From Candidatus Aerophobota bacterium (GTDB taxonomy: Bacteria > Aerophobota > Aerophobia > Aerophobales > B3-G15): a stretch of 16,541 nt of DNA. The notes beneath the pieces are model-generated. The model saw only the letters and a program-made list of their open reading frames with translations. It did no database searches and was not told the DNA's origin. Shown here one piece after another: positions 1 to 7,829 of this stretch. The position numbers were made by a program, and so were the translations under genes. Each line of letters begins with the position of its first letter. Position 1 is the stretch's first letter. The stretch lies in contig JACUUP010000021.1 of assembly GCA_014859225.1 (NCBI GenBank), positions 1-16,541 of the forward strand, written 5' to 3'.

Positions 1-172
1 CTGGTCAATGGTTCTTCTTTGCTCTTCATTTACCTTTTCAAGCGCTACAATTTCTTCCTCCAGTCCCTCAATCTGTGCATTCAGCTCACCTGTTACTTTA
101 AAGTAGTTATCGGTTATCTGGTCAATGGTTCTTCTTTGCTCTTCATTTACCTTTTCAAGCGCTACAATTTCT
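1..172 (-). repeat. 117-bp in-frame tandem repeat, partly identical
   Basis: Bases 1-55 and 118-172 are identical over 55 bp. The remaining 62 bp of each unit have diverged. The period of 117 bp is 39 codons, so the repeat keeps the reading frame of the coiled-coil gene. In coiled-coil terms 39 equals four heptads plus one 11-residue hendecad, so each unit would shift the packing register. Further copies may lie to the left, outside the window. Confidence 0.9.
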
Positions 173-711
173 CTCTGGTAGACTAAAATTTCGCCTTGCA
201 GTTTTTGAATCTCTATTTGGCTTTCCCGCACTAATCCCTGAATCTGTTTTTCCTTTTCTGTAAGGGTTGCCTCAAGCTCGGCTTTCCCGGATACCAGGTT
301 GGCAACCTCTCCTGATAAAAGATTAACTCTTTTAGAGAGTCTTTCAGCAAGTGCGCTTTTTTCTTGAAGTTCAGTTCTAAGAGCAGCAACTCTTGCTCTC
401 AATTCTTCAACCGCTGGTATTGCCACTACCTCTTCTTTGAGTCTGTCTATAGTTACCCTCTGCTGGCTGGCAGTGACTCTAAGTCTTTCTATTTCCTCAC
501 TCAACCCTTCCACGGTTTTAAAGAAATTATCCCTTAACTCGCCGATTATTTTAGCCTGGTCAGCAATGGTTGCTTTTGCCTCCTCCAGTTGTTTTGCCAG
601 AGGTTCATCTTGCGCCAGGGCTGGTAATGTCCCTGAAAATAAAACTGCGAAAGCTAAAAGTATTACCAGCCTCTTTAGCAAAAACTTCCCTTTTTTCTTA
701 CGTTTGAACAT
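1..711 (-). CDS. Secreted coiled-coil repeat protein, 3' end outside window
   Basis: An open minus-strand frame runs from ATG at 711 to the window edge without a stop, giving 237 visible residues. The N terminus is a textbook signal peptide: basic residues 2-14 (FKRKKKGKF...KR), a hydrophobic core at about 15-29, and an ALA|QDE signal peptidase I site after residue 33. Everything after about residue 37 is charged, heptad-rich and glycine-poor, so a long parallel coiled coil is expected. Residues 181-198 (EIVALEKVNEEQRRTIDQ) recur exactly at 220-237, a 39-residue period. A weaker older copy sits at 61-89 (DNFFK...QQRVTID), matching 201-236 with one heptad deleted. AAGGAGG at 720-726 lies 8 bases before the ATG and fixes the start. 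The gene has its own strong promoter. No enzymatic domain is visible. An exported structural, envelope-spanning or surface protein is plausible, but the family is not recognised. Confidence 0.88.
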   Translation of the reverse strand, partial: MFKRKKKGKFLLKRLVILLAFAVLFSGTLPALAQDEPLAKQLEEAKATIADQAKIIGELRDNFFKTVEGLSEEIERLRVTASQQRVTIDRLKEEVVAIPAVEELRARVAALRTELQEKSALAERLSKRVNLLSGEVANLVSGKAELEATLTEKEKQIQGLVRESQIEIQKLQGEILVYQREIVALEKVNEEQRRTIDQITDNYFKVTGELNAQIEGLEEEIVALEKVNEEQRRTIDQ

Positions 712-719
712 CTTCAATC

Positions 720-726
720 CCTCCTT
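720..726 (-). promoter_or_regulatory. Shine-Dalgarno site of the coiled-coil gene
   Basis: On the minus strand the sequence reads AAGGAGG, followed by 8 bases and the ATG at 711. It decides the start codon of the partial coiled-coil gene. Confidence 0.8.
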
Positions 727-766
727 ATGTTTGTTATTTTAAAGAAAAGGTTCTCTGTTTTCTTCC

Positions 767-776
767 ACCTCCTTTC
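767..776 (-). promoter_or_regulatory. Orphan STAB-SD-like ribosome-binding motif in leader
   Basis: The minus strand reads GAAAGGAGGT, a near-perfect complement to the 3' end of 16S rRNA. No ATG, GTG or TTG follows within about 5-20 bases, and the real ribosome site of the downstream gene lies about 45 bases further on. The core GAAAGGAGG is the motif known as STAB-SD in Bacillus cry3A leaders, where bound 30S subunits protect the mRNA 5' end from degradation. Applying that role here is inference from the motif and its position in a long leader. Confidence 0.5.
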
Positions 777-787
777 AAATATTTGAA
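774..787. promoter_or_regulatory. 14-bp perfect palindrome, possible operator
   Basis: TTCAAATATTTGAA is perfectly self-complementary and lies about 45-55 bases downstream of the predicted transcription start of the coiled-coil gene, touching the orphan GAAAGGAGG motif. As RNA it would form only a weak 5-bp AU-rich stem, so a DNA-binding site is somewhat more likely than an RNA switch. No regulator is identified. Confidence 0.35.
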
Positions 788-837
788 CACGCTACCCAGA
801 ATTAGTATTTTTCTGCAAACATCTCTTACGTGTCAAC

Positions 838-866
838 ATTTTAACATACCCTCTTTCTACTGTCAA
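838..866 (-). promoter_or_regulatory. Strong sigma-70-type promoter for the coiled-coil gene
   Basis: The minus strand has TTGACA (861-866), a 17-base spacer and TAAAAT (838-843) preceded by TG one base upstream, an extended -10. The -35 is a perfect consensus and the spacer is optimal. The predicted start near 831 gives a leader of about 120 bases. It lies between the leuC stop and the coiled-coil gene, so that gene can be expressed independently of the upstream operon. Confidence 0.78.
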
Positions 867-889
867 GGAGCAAGGTTTTAACTTGATTT

Positions 890-2152
890 TTATTTAACTT
901 CCTCAGGATGAGCTATTCTTCCTTTGATAGCAGAAGCTGCGGCAACGGCTGGATTTGATAAATAAACTTCACTTTTAGGATGCCCCATTCTTCCGATAAA
1001 GTTACGATTGGTTGTAGCTATAGCTTTTTCTCCCTCTGCCAGAATTCCCATATGGCCTCCTAAACAGGGACCACAGGTAGCAGGACCTACCACACATCCA
1101 GCCTGGATAAATATCTCAATAAGACCTTGCTTGAGAGCCTCAAGATAAATTTGCGGAGTGCCAGGAAGTACAATGGCTCTTAGCTCCGGATGAATTTTTT
1201 TCCCTTTTAGCAATGTAGCGGCAAGCTTTAAATCTTCTAAGTGACCATTGGTGCAGGAGCCGATTACAACCTCATCTATTTTAATATCCCCAATCTCCAA
1301 AACAGATTTAGTTTTTGAGGGAAGATGGGGGCAGGCTATTTGAGGTTCAATTTTTTCCACATTATACTCCCTTACCTCTACAAAAGTAGCTCCTGCATCA
1401 GTTTTATAAAGTTGGTAAGGTTTATTAGTCCTTTTCCTTAAATAATTGATGGTCATCTCATCCGCAGCTATTATGCCATTTTTTGCTCCTGCCTCTACAG
1501 CCATGTTACACATGGTAAGTCTTCCCGCCATAGACATCTGTGAAATGACAGGGCCGCTAAACTCCATCGTCATATAGGATGCCCCATCTACACCAATATC
1601 ACCTATAGTATAAAGTATAAGGTCTTTAGCTACACTCCAGGGAGGAAGCTTGCCTGTATACACAAATTTGATACTTGAAGGGACCTTGAGCCAGATTTTT
1701 CCCGTAGCCATTACCGCAGCAATATCTGTGCTTCCTACTCCACAAGCAAATGCTCCCAGCGCTCCATGTGTGCAGGTATGAGAGTCAGCTCCTATAATAA
1801 GCTCACCCGGTATGCTAAATCCCTGCTCCGGGAGAAAGATATGTTCTATTCCACATCTTCCCACCTCAAAATAATTTTTTACCCCGTACTCTCGGGCAAA
1901 TTTTCTCATCAGGGAGCACTGCTCAGCCGCCATTACATCTTTATTGGGGGTGAAGTGGTCGGGAATAAGGACTATTTTTTCTTCATCAAAAATTCTTTTA
2001 GCCTGCCATTTTTTAAATTTTTCTATGGCAAGTGGAGCAGTAATATCGTTGGCGAACGCTAAATCTACGTTAGCAATAATAAATTCACCTGGTTTTACTT
2101 TGTTTTTTTCCGAATGGGCGGCAAGTATCTTTTCGGAGATGGTCATTTGCAT
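890..2152 (-). CDS. leuC: 3-isopropylmalate dehydratase large subunit, short (archaeal/HacA-like) type
   Basis: This is the [4Fe-4S] subunit of the isomerase converting 2-isopropylmalate to 3-isopropylmalate in leucine synthesis. At 420 residues it belongs to the shorter LeuC/HacA class rather than the roughly 466-residue proteobacterial form. Cluster cysteines are visible as C300 (IGSCTNG) and C360/C363 (ATCGPCLGG). Aconitase-family signatures GADSHTCTHG (121-130) and ACGVGSTD (136-143) are intact. The ATG at 2152 is preceded by GAGGAG, 7 bases away, inside the last codons of the aminotransferase gene, and only 3 bases separate the two genes, so translation is probably coupled. The small subunit leuD, usually next to leuC, is not here. 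Homoaconitase or a related dehydratase cannot be excluded because specificity depends partly on the small subunit. Confidence 0.92.
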   Translation of the reverse strand: MQMTISEKILAAHSEKNKVKPGEFIIANVDLAFANDITAPLAIEKFKKWQAKRIFDEEKIVLIPDHFTPNKDVMAAEQCSLMRKFAREYGVKNYFEVGRCGIEHIFLPEQGFSIPGELIIGADSHTCTHGALGAFACGVGSTDIAAVMATGKIWLKVPSSIKFVYTGKLPPWSVAKDLILYTIGDIGVDGASYMTMEFSGPVISQMSMAGRLTMCNMAVEAGAKNGIIAADEMTINYLRKRTNKPYQLYKTDAGATFVEVREYNVEKIEPQIACPHLPSKTKSVLEIGDIKIDEVVIGSCTNGHLEDLKLAATLLKGKKIHPELRAIVLPGTPQIYLEALKQGLIEIFIQAGCVVGPATCGPCLGGHMGILAEGEKAIATTNRNFIGRMGHPKSEVYLSNPAVAAASAIKGRIAHPEEVK

Positions 2153-2155
2153 AAT

Positions 2156-3355
2156 TTATCTCCTCAATTTATCTAAGGCATATTTCATTTTTTCTATTCC
2201 TTCTTTGATTTCTTCCGTGGAAACTGCATAGGAGATTCTAAGGTATCCTTCCAGACCAAAAGCAGAGCCGGGAACTACTGCTATGCCTGCTTCCTCCAGC
2301 AGGTAATCCGCTAAATCAATTGAGTTTTTAATTTCCTTTTTTTCATAGGATGCTCCCAGAAAATCGCTAAAATCGGGAAATATGTAAAAAGCACCTTGAG
2401 GTTTATTAACCTTAACTCCCTTAATTTTTTTTAAATTTTCTTTAATTATTTTTCTTCGTTGAAAGAATTCTTTAATCAAATGATTAATATCTTGTTTATT
2501 AAAACTGGTGAGGGCACCCAGAGCTGCACGTTGAGAAATAGAACTGGCACAGGAAGTTGAATGACTCTGGAATTTTGTCATAGCCCGGATGAGCTCCTCG
2601 GAGCCTCCAGCATAACCTATTCTCCATCCAGTCATACCGTAGGTTTTGGATACACCATTCACGCTAAGAGTTTTTTTATATACACTATCTCCCAGGGAAG
2701 CAAAACTAACATGAGGAATTTCATAAACGAAATCCTCGTATATTTCATCTGAAATTATGAGTATGGAAAAATCTTCCACAACCTCGGCTATTTTTTCCAG
2801 TTCTTTTTTTTCAAACATCCCCCCCGTGGGATTATGGGGAGTATTTAGTATGATGGCTTTTGTTTTTTCTGGATGAATGGCTTTTTTTAGCTGTTCTGCA
2901 TCTATTTTTAATCCTTTATCAAACTCCAGTTCAATATATACCGGAACTGCTCCTGCCAGTCTTATCTGTTCAGGATAGGAGACCCAATAAGGAAGAGGAA
3001 GAATAACCTCATCTCCGGGATTACATACGACTTGCAGGGCATTAAAGATAATCTGCTTAGCTCCATTTGCTACTACAATTTGAGATGGAGAATAAGTTAA
3101 ATTGTTGTCCTCTTTAAATTTACTGCTTATGGCTTTGATTAGCTCTTCGCTGCCAGCTACCGGAGTGTATCGGGTGTAGTTTTCCTCTATTGCTTTTATT
3201 GCAGCTTTTTGAGCTGGCTCTGGAGTATTAAAATCTGGTTCACCTGCTGAAAAATCAATAATCCTTTTACCCTCTTTTTTCATCTTCTTAGCTTTAGAAG
3301 ATATAGTTAAGGTAACAGAAGCCGTTACAGCACTCACTCTTTTAGAAACTTGCAT
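2156..3355 (-). CDS. aspC: Class I PLP-dependent aminotransferase (aspartate aminotransferase Ib-like)
   Basis: This is a 399-residue cytoplasmic aminotransferase of subgroup I-beta. The Schiff-base lysine is K237 in SVNGVSKTYGMTGWRIGY. HNPTGG (174-179) and SDEIY (202-206) hold the cofactor, and R373 in LRISYA should bind the substrate alpha-carboxylate. K100 in NGAKQ matches the lysine of I-beta aspartate enzymes that contacts a side-chain carboxylate, supporting Asp/Glu-type use. Prephenate or aromatic substrates remain possible. A TTG four codons upstream (3367) is open, but it overlaps the ribosome site, so I take the ATG at 3355. The gene sits between a methionine-cycle gene and leuC, so it may donate amino groups in amino-acid synthesis generally. 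Confidence 0.9.
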   Translation of the reverse strand: MQVSKRVSAVTASVTLTISSKAKKMKKEGKRIIDFSAGEPDFNTPEPAQKAAIKAIEENYTRYTPVAGSEELIKAISSKFKEDNNLTYSPSQIVVANGAKQIIFNALQVVCNPGDEVILPLPYWVSYPEQIRLAGAVPVYIELEFDKGLKIDAEQLKKAIHPEKTKAIILNTPHNPTGGMFEKKELEKIAEVVEDFSILIISDEIYEDFVYEIPHVSFASLGDSVYKKTLSVNGVSKTYGMTGWRIGYAGGSEELIRAMTKFQSHSTSCASSISQRAALGALTSFNKQDINHLIKEFFQRRKIIKENLKKIKGVKVNKPQGAFYIFPDFSDFLGASYEKKEIKNSIDLADYLLEEAGIAVVPGSAFGLEGYLRISYAVSTEEIKEGIEKMKYALDKLRR

Positions 3356-3360
3356 TTTTA

Positions 3361-3365
3361 CCTCC
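3361..3365 (-). promoter_or_regulatory. Shine-Dalgarno site deciding the aminotransferase start
   Basis: GGAGG on the minus strand lies 5 bases before ATG 3355 and overlaps the codon after the alternative TTG at 3367. This spacing favours the ATG and removes four residues from the longest open frame. Confidence 0.75.
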
Positions 3366-3391
3366 AATGAAGTTTAGAAATTTTTCTCCTC

Positions 3392-4906
3392 TCAAATCTT
3401 TGTTGTAGAAAAATTGTTTAACTGCAAAATTACACTTACTGGAATGCGTGACTTTACCTTTTTTATCTTATTAATTACATCTGCAAAAGAAAAGCTAAAT
3501 TGAGAAAAAGGCGGTAGAGTTATTTTTACTACTACTTCCTCTATATTCATTTTAATCTTTTTACATTTTTGCAGGATGATTTCAATTTCTTTTTTTATTT
3601 GAGTTTTCTTATCAAGGTATATATTAAATCCCGGAGCCGCTCCCCATTTTTTTATCTGTGTTAAAATTTCTTCCTCCTGCCAGGATGAACAGGATAAAAA
3701 AACAAGCCCCTTCCCCTCTAATTCACTAAGAGCATCATAAACAAAGGAGGGTTTGTCTATTTCCATGTTGATACCAAGGTCAGTATTTTGCTGAAGAAAA
3801 TTCATAAACGAGCTAATTTTAAAATTTTGAGGTATCTTTGCAAAGTTTAAATTTAAAAAGGAGCATCCTTTTTCCTTAGCCTTATCTACCAGCTGCAAAA
3901 TTTTATCAAAATTTTCTTTCTCATTTTCCATGAGCTCTAAAGGAAAATTTATTCCTAAAAATAAGGGACTTTCTTTTTTAAAGGTATAGATTTTTTTGCG
4001 CGAAGAGAATCCTTTTAAAATAAGATGTTTTTTAACAGGGGGCGAGATATTTTTTATATTTTTAACCATGGCGGCAATATGTTCAGGCGTAGTTCCGCAA
4101 CAGCCGCCAACAATTTTAACTCCACTTTCCACAAATTTTTTTGCCCACTCCGAAAACTCTTCCGGGCCCACAGGGAAGACAGTTTTTCCTTTGACCAGGT
4201 GAGGATTTCCAGCATTGGGCTGGAAAATGAGAGGCTTGCTGGCGCAAGATACCATAGCTTTGACTACAGGAAACATCTGTTCGGGTCCAATACTGCAGTT
4301 TGCTCCTGAAACCTCTATATTTAGTGCTTCTAAAGTAAAAACCGCTGTTTCAGCATCGGTACCGGTTAAAGTTCTACCCTGCTCTCCAAAAGTTAGCTGG
4401 CAAACTACCGGCAAATCACAAACCTCTCTTGCTGCTACCACCGCTATTTTTGCCTCCTTCAAAGACATCATGGTTTCTATAACCACAATGTCAGCACCTG
4501 CCTCAGCTAAAATTTCAATTTGTTCCCTGAAAACCTCAAGTGCCTGTGAACTTGTAATCTCTCCCCAGGGCTGGACTAAATTTCCCAGTGGTCCAATGGA
4601 TGCCCCAACCAGTTGAGAATAAGCGGTTTCCTTTGCTATTTTAACAGCATGGTAGTTAATATCCTTGAGTTTTTGTGTTAAATTAAATTTATCCAGTTTA
4701 ATACGATTCGCTCCAAATGTGTTAGTTTCTATCACATCAACTCCCTGTTTTATGTAGGATAGATGTGCTGCTTTAACCTTTTGGGGAAACACCAGATTCA
4801 GTTTTTCCGGAGGTAGACCCGCTCTAAGGTAGGGCTGAAGAGAGGTTCCCATAGCTCCATCAAAAAAGATAACCCTTTTTTCCTGAAGTAGCTCTGTGAA
4901 ATTCAT
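3392..4906 (-). CDS. Homocysteine S-methyltransferase domain with degenerate methyl-folate-binding tail
   Basis: Residues 1-290 are a homocysteine-binding barrel like the N-terminal module of cobalamin-dependent methionine synthase (MetH). They show FFDGAMGTSLQ near the start and the three zinc cysteines C204 (GANCSIGP) and C269/C270 (GGCCGTTPEH). Residues 300-504 line up by eye with MetH's methyl-tetrahydrofolate barrel: SSRKK, then LFLGIN where GERINPTG is expected, SFLNLN for ILDVN, INMEID for LQIDS, a KG..FLSCSS strand, and VINKIKKVKSRIPVSVILQLNN for the strand leading to GLSNVSFGLP. The protein stops exactly there, and the pterin-binding motifs are eroded. No cobalamin-binding module is present. 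The likely role is homocysteine to methionine with an unknown methyl donor, perhaps supplied by separate subunits. The start has AGGTGA 7-8 bases upstream, and 18 bases separate it from rodA. Confidence 0.82.
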   Translation of the reverse strand: MNFTELLQEKRVIFFDGAMGTSLQPYLRAGLPPEKLNLVFPQKVKAAHLSYIKQGVDVIETNTFGANRIKLDKFNLTQKLKDINYHAVKIAKETAYSQLVGASIGPLGNLVQPWGEITSSQALEVFREQIEILAEAGADIVVIETMMSLKEAKIAVVAAREVCDLPVVCQLTFGEQGRTLTGTDAETAVFTLEALNIEVSGANCSIGPEQMFPVVKAMVSCASKPLIFQPNAGNPHLVKGKTVFPVGPEEFSEWAKKFVESGVKIVGGCCGTTPEHIAAMVKNIKNISPPVKKHLILKGFSSRKKIYTFKKESPLFLGINFPLELMENEKENFDKILQLVDKAKEKGCSFLNLNFAKIPQNFKISSFMNFLQQNTDLGINMEIDKPSFVYDALSELEGKGLVFLSCSSWQEEEILTQIKKWGAAPGFNIYLDKKTQIKKEIEIILQKCKKIKMNIEEVVVKITLPPFSQFSFSFADVINKIKKVKSRIPVSVILQLNNFSTTKI

Positions 4907-4924
4907 TTTATCTTCACCTTTATA

Positions 4925-5992
4925 TCACTTCTCCTTGCTGATGGCAAGCAAAATTCCTATACCTGAGAGAAAAAGTATAGTTGAGCTTCCACCATAGCTT
5001 ATGAAAGGTAGAGGAATACCGATAACCGGGATAATACCCGAAGCCATTCCCATATTTACAAAAGCTTGAATGGCAATAAGTGTTGTAACTCCCGTGGCAA
5101 GAAGACCGGGGAAACTGTTACCTTTGCTCAAAGCAATCAGGATGCCGCGCACAACTATAATTGCATAGGCGGTTATTAGCATTAATACTCCTATAAATCC
5201 CCATTGTTCACCCATGCTTGAGAAAATAAAATCAGTGAAAGGTTGGGGCAAATATCTAAGCTTTGTATGAGCTGCCTCCCCTATTCCTTTGCCAAAAAGC
5301 ATGCCTGAACCAAGTGCTATTTTTGATTGGAGTGAACTCCACCCTGCGCCCAGAGGGTCCTGATAAGGATTCAGGAAACTCATAATTCGCATTTTTTGAT
5401 AAGGTTGAAGTAGATTATAAGAAATAGGAATGAAGGCAGCTATTATGCCTAAGATAGCAACAAATCTTCTCAATGATATGCCTGAGGCAAACAAGAGGAT
5501 TAGCCATATAGAAAAAATAATGAACGCTGTACCTAAGTCTGGTTGAGCTGCAATTAAGATGAACAAAGGCAAAGTTAAAACAAACGACAAGCAGGCGATG
5601 TTCCATTTAATTTGCTCACGCTTAGCTAATAGCCTGGACAGGGTAATAATAAGGGCAATTTTGGCAAACTCTGAAGGTTGTAGTCTAACCAGGCCTATCT
5701 CCAGCCATCTTCTCGCTCCAAAAACAACTTCTCCTCTTATGAGCACCAGGGCTAACAGGATAACTGTAGCCAAAAAAATTATATAAGCTAATTTAGACCA
5801 TAGCTTCACCGGTATAAAACAAAACAAAAAAAGGAAAAAAAATCCTAATGCTACCCATATAAGCTGTCTTTGGAAATAGTAATATGAGCCATCAATGGAA
5901 ATTATGTAAAAATGGAACAGTCCCCATGCCAGGAGCAATAGAGTGGGCATGAGTAGATATTTATCTATTTTCTTGCTGCTCACAAATTTCAT
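4925..5992 (-). CDS. rodA: Rod-shape SEDS peptidoglycan glycosyltransferase RodA
   Basis: This 355-residue polytopic membrane protein of the SEDS family (RodA/FtsW/SpoVE) polymerises lipid II into glycan strands for lateral wall growth with its PBP2 partner. About ten hydrophobic segments can be picked out. Family motifs are GARRWLEIG with W96, QPSEFAK (105-111), QPDLGTA (150-156), and LPQPFTDFIFS, where D254 occupies the position of the catalytic aspartate. The C-terminal PFISYGGSS is also present. The immediately preceding PBP2 gene and lack of an extended FtsW tail favour RodA over FtsW. The ATG at 5992 has only a weak, distant AGGA. Its stop precedes the next gene by 18 bases. Confidence 0.93.
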   Translation of the reverse strand: MKFVSSKKIDKYLLMPTLLLLAWGLFHFYIISIDGSYYYFQRQLIWVALGFFFLFLFCFIPVKLWSKLAYIIFLATVILLALVLIRGEVVFGARRWLEIGLVRLQPSEFAKIALIITLSRLLAKREQIKWNIACLSFVLTLPLFILIAAQPDLGTAFIIFSIWLILLFASGISLRRFVAILGIIAAFIPISYNLLQPYQKMRIMSFLNPYQDPLGAGWSSLQSKIALGSGMLFGKGIGEAAHTKLRYLPQPFTDFIFSSMGEQWGFIGVLMLITAYAIIVVRGILIALSKGNSFPGLLATGVTTLIAIQAFVNMGMASGIIPVIGIPLPFISYGGSSTILFLSGIGILLAISKEK

Positions 5993-6034
5993 TTCAATGT
6001 ATCCTGAATTTTTAGTTAAAATACAATTATTTAC

Positions 6035-7816
6035 TTAAATTTTCTCTGGAATTTTTTTTTGAAATATTCTGGAAAATATTTTTCCCGCTATTTCAGGAGC
6101 AATAGATATATCTTCTTCACGATGCTCAACCAGAACCAGTATGGATAAAGCTGGATTATCTGCAGGAGCGTATCCGATGAACCAGTTGTGAGGATTTTGA
6201 CCCGGCACATGAGCAGTCCCCGTTTTTCCAGCTACCTTTACTATGTTGTTTTTAGCTCGCCATCCAGTGCCTTTTTCCACTACTCCAAAGGCGGCTTCCC
6301 GCAGGAGAGTTAGTGTAGCATTTGAAACAGGTACCTTGCTTATTTTTTCGGGGGAAGATTGAAAGACAGTGTCATTTTTAAGATTGAAAATTTCTTCTAC
6401 CAGATAGGGCCGAACAAGATATCCTCCGTTAGCTACAGCGTTTATTATATTTAGCATCTGGATGGGAGTTGCGAGGACGTATCCCTGTCCGATTGATAGA
6501 TTCGCTGTGTCACCCGGATACCAGGAATCCTTGTAGTTTTGCCTTTTCCACTCAGCTGTGGGAACCAGTCCTACTTTCTCTGAGGCAAGGTCAATGCGGG
6601 TAGACTCACCCAGACCGAATGCGCGCGCATATTTTGCCATTTCTTCTACTCCTACCTTAAGTCCTAATTGATAAAAATAAGAATTGCAGGAGTGGATAAA
6701 TGCCTCCTTGAGGTTTATTTTGCCGTGTCCTTCTTCTTTCCAGCATTTAAAAATTCTGTTACCTACTTGATAGGACCCGCTGCAGGTGAAAGTTGTGTCA
6801 GGCGTTATGACTTTTCCCTCCAGGCCTGCCACCAGAGTTATTATTTTAAAAGTAGAACCAGGAGGATATTCTCCTCGTATTGCTTTATTTTCAAGCGGGG
6901 AGGTAGGATGCTGAGAAATTTCAAGCCATTCTTCGCGGGAGATTCTTTGGGCAAATAAATTGGGGTCAAAAGAAGGAAGGCTAACCATAGATAGTATTTT
7001 GCCCGTATGGGGATTGGCGAGTAAAACCACTCCATTTCTCTCACCCATTTCTTCTTGCGCGATTTTTTGCATAGTAAGGTCTATGGTTAATGAAATAGTA
7101 TCTCCGGGCAAAGGTGCTCTTTCAGATATTATTTTTAAATCTCTACCGTATGCATCAACTTCCACCTGTCTACCCCCCTTTTCCCCCTGCAGATATTGAT
7201 TATAGGCTTTTTCCAGACCTGTTTTTCCCACCAGGTCTCCTGCTTCTATTCTCAAAAGGGCAGGGTTTTTTAGTTCTTGTTCACTGATTTCACCTACGTA
7301 TCCAACCACATTTCCTAAAAGTTTTTCTTGAGGGTAGTTCCTTATAGGTTCGGTAATTATCACAACTCCAGGAAATTCTTGTTCTCTTTCCATAAGGTAG
7401 GTTACTTTAGATAAATCTATTTTTTCTTGAATGATAACGGGGCGGAAGGGATTATTGGTTTTTTTAATTTTTTCCTTACAAAGCTCAACATTAATCTCAG
7501 GTAGGACCGCTTTTAATTTATTCAGAATTTGCTCTGGCTCCCTGATATTTTCCGGTATTATACCCACGGAAAAAGATGCCACATTATCGCCAATGATAGA
7601 GCCTTGTGTATCTACAATCAATCCGCGTGGACTGGGCTGGGGTATTAATCTCAAGCGGGAGGTTTGAGACAAATTGCGGTATCTTTCCCCCTGGACTATC
7701 TGGAGCCATGCTGCTCTTACTAGAATTATAGAAAAAATAAAAAGCAAAATTCCTATTATAATTTTCAATCTTCGTTCAAAGCGCAGGTTTGATCGTTCAA
7801 AAACTCTATAAAACAT
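6035..7816 (-). CDS. mrdA: Penicillin-binding protein 2, peptidoglycan D,D-transpeptidase
   Basis: This 593-residue class B PBP is anchored by one N-terminal membrane helix (residues about 18-37) with a periplasmic or extracellular catalytic part. The dimerisation domain starts near SPRGLIVDTQG (62-72). The transpeptidase motifs are complete: S321-x-x-K324 in PPGSTFK, S376-C-N378, and K531-T-G in AGKTGTA. It cross-links the strands made by RodA, whose gene follows after 42 bases, the standard pairing of the elongation machinery. MreB, MreC and MreD are not adjacent. No Shine-Dalgarno sequence precedes the ATG. The prmC stop lies only 13 bases upstream, so coupled re-initiation is likely. Confidence 0.95.
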   Translation of the reverse strand: MFYRVFERSNLRFERRLKIIIGILLFIFSIILVRAAWLQIVQGERYRNLSQTSRLRLIPQPSPRGLIVDTQGSIIGDNVASFSVGIIPENIREPEQILNKLKAVLPEINVELCKEKIKKTNNPFRPVIIQEKIDLSKVTYLMEREQEFPGVVIITEPIRNYPQEKLLGNVVGYVGEISEQELKNPALLRIEAGDLVGKTGLEKAYNQYLQGEKGGRQVEVDAYGRDLKIISERAPLPGDTISLTIDLTMQKIAQEEMGERNGVVLLANPHTGKILSMVSLPSFDPNLFAQRISREEWLEISQHPTSPLENKAIRGEYPPGSTFKIITLVAGLEGKVITPDTTFTCSGSYQVGNRIFKCWKEEGHGKINLKEAFIHSCNSYFYQLGLKVGVEEMAKYARAFGLGESTRIDLASEKVGLVPTAEWKRQNYKDSWYPGDTANLSIGQGYVLATPIQMLNIINAVANGGYLVRPYLVEEIFNLKNDTVFQSSPEKISKVPVSNATLTLLREAAFGVVEKGTGWRAKNNIVKVAGKTGTAHVPGQNPHNWFIGYAPADNPALSILVLVEHREEDISIAPEIAGKIFSRIFQKKIPEKI

Positions 7817-7829
7817 TTTAAAGGTTTGG

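Noticed and set aside
1-172. CRISPR-like direct repeats
   Set aside because: Only two copies, with a 117-bp period in frame inside a secreted coiled-coil protein.
437-742. 101-codon plus-strand frame beginning MSLSIVTLCW, partly hydrophobic
   Set aside because: It is the antisense of the coiled-coil gene, which has a signal peptide, ribosome site and promoter. The hydrophobicity mirrors the charged heptads.
809-836. Second promoter from the TTGACA at 831-836
   Set aside because: At 17-18 bases downstream only GAAAAA/AAAAAT is found, a poor -10, and it overlaps the much better promoter.
727-889. Intrinsic terminator after leuC
   Set aside because: Only 4-5 bp stems such as CAAG/CTTG can be drawn, with no GC-rich stem and U-tract.
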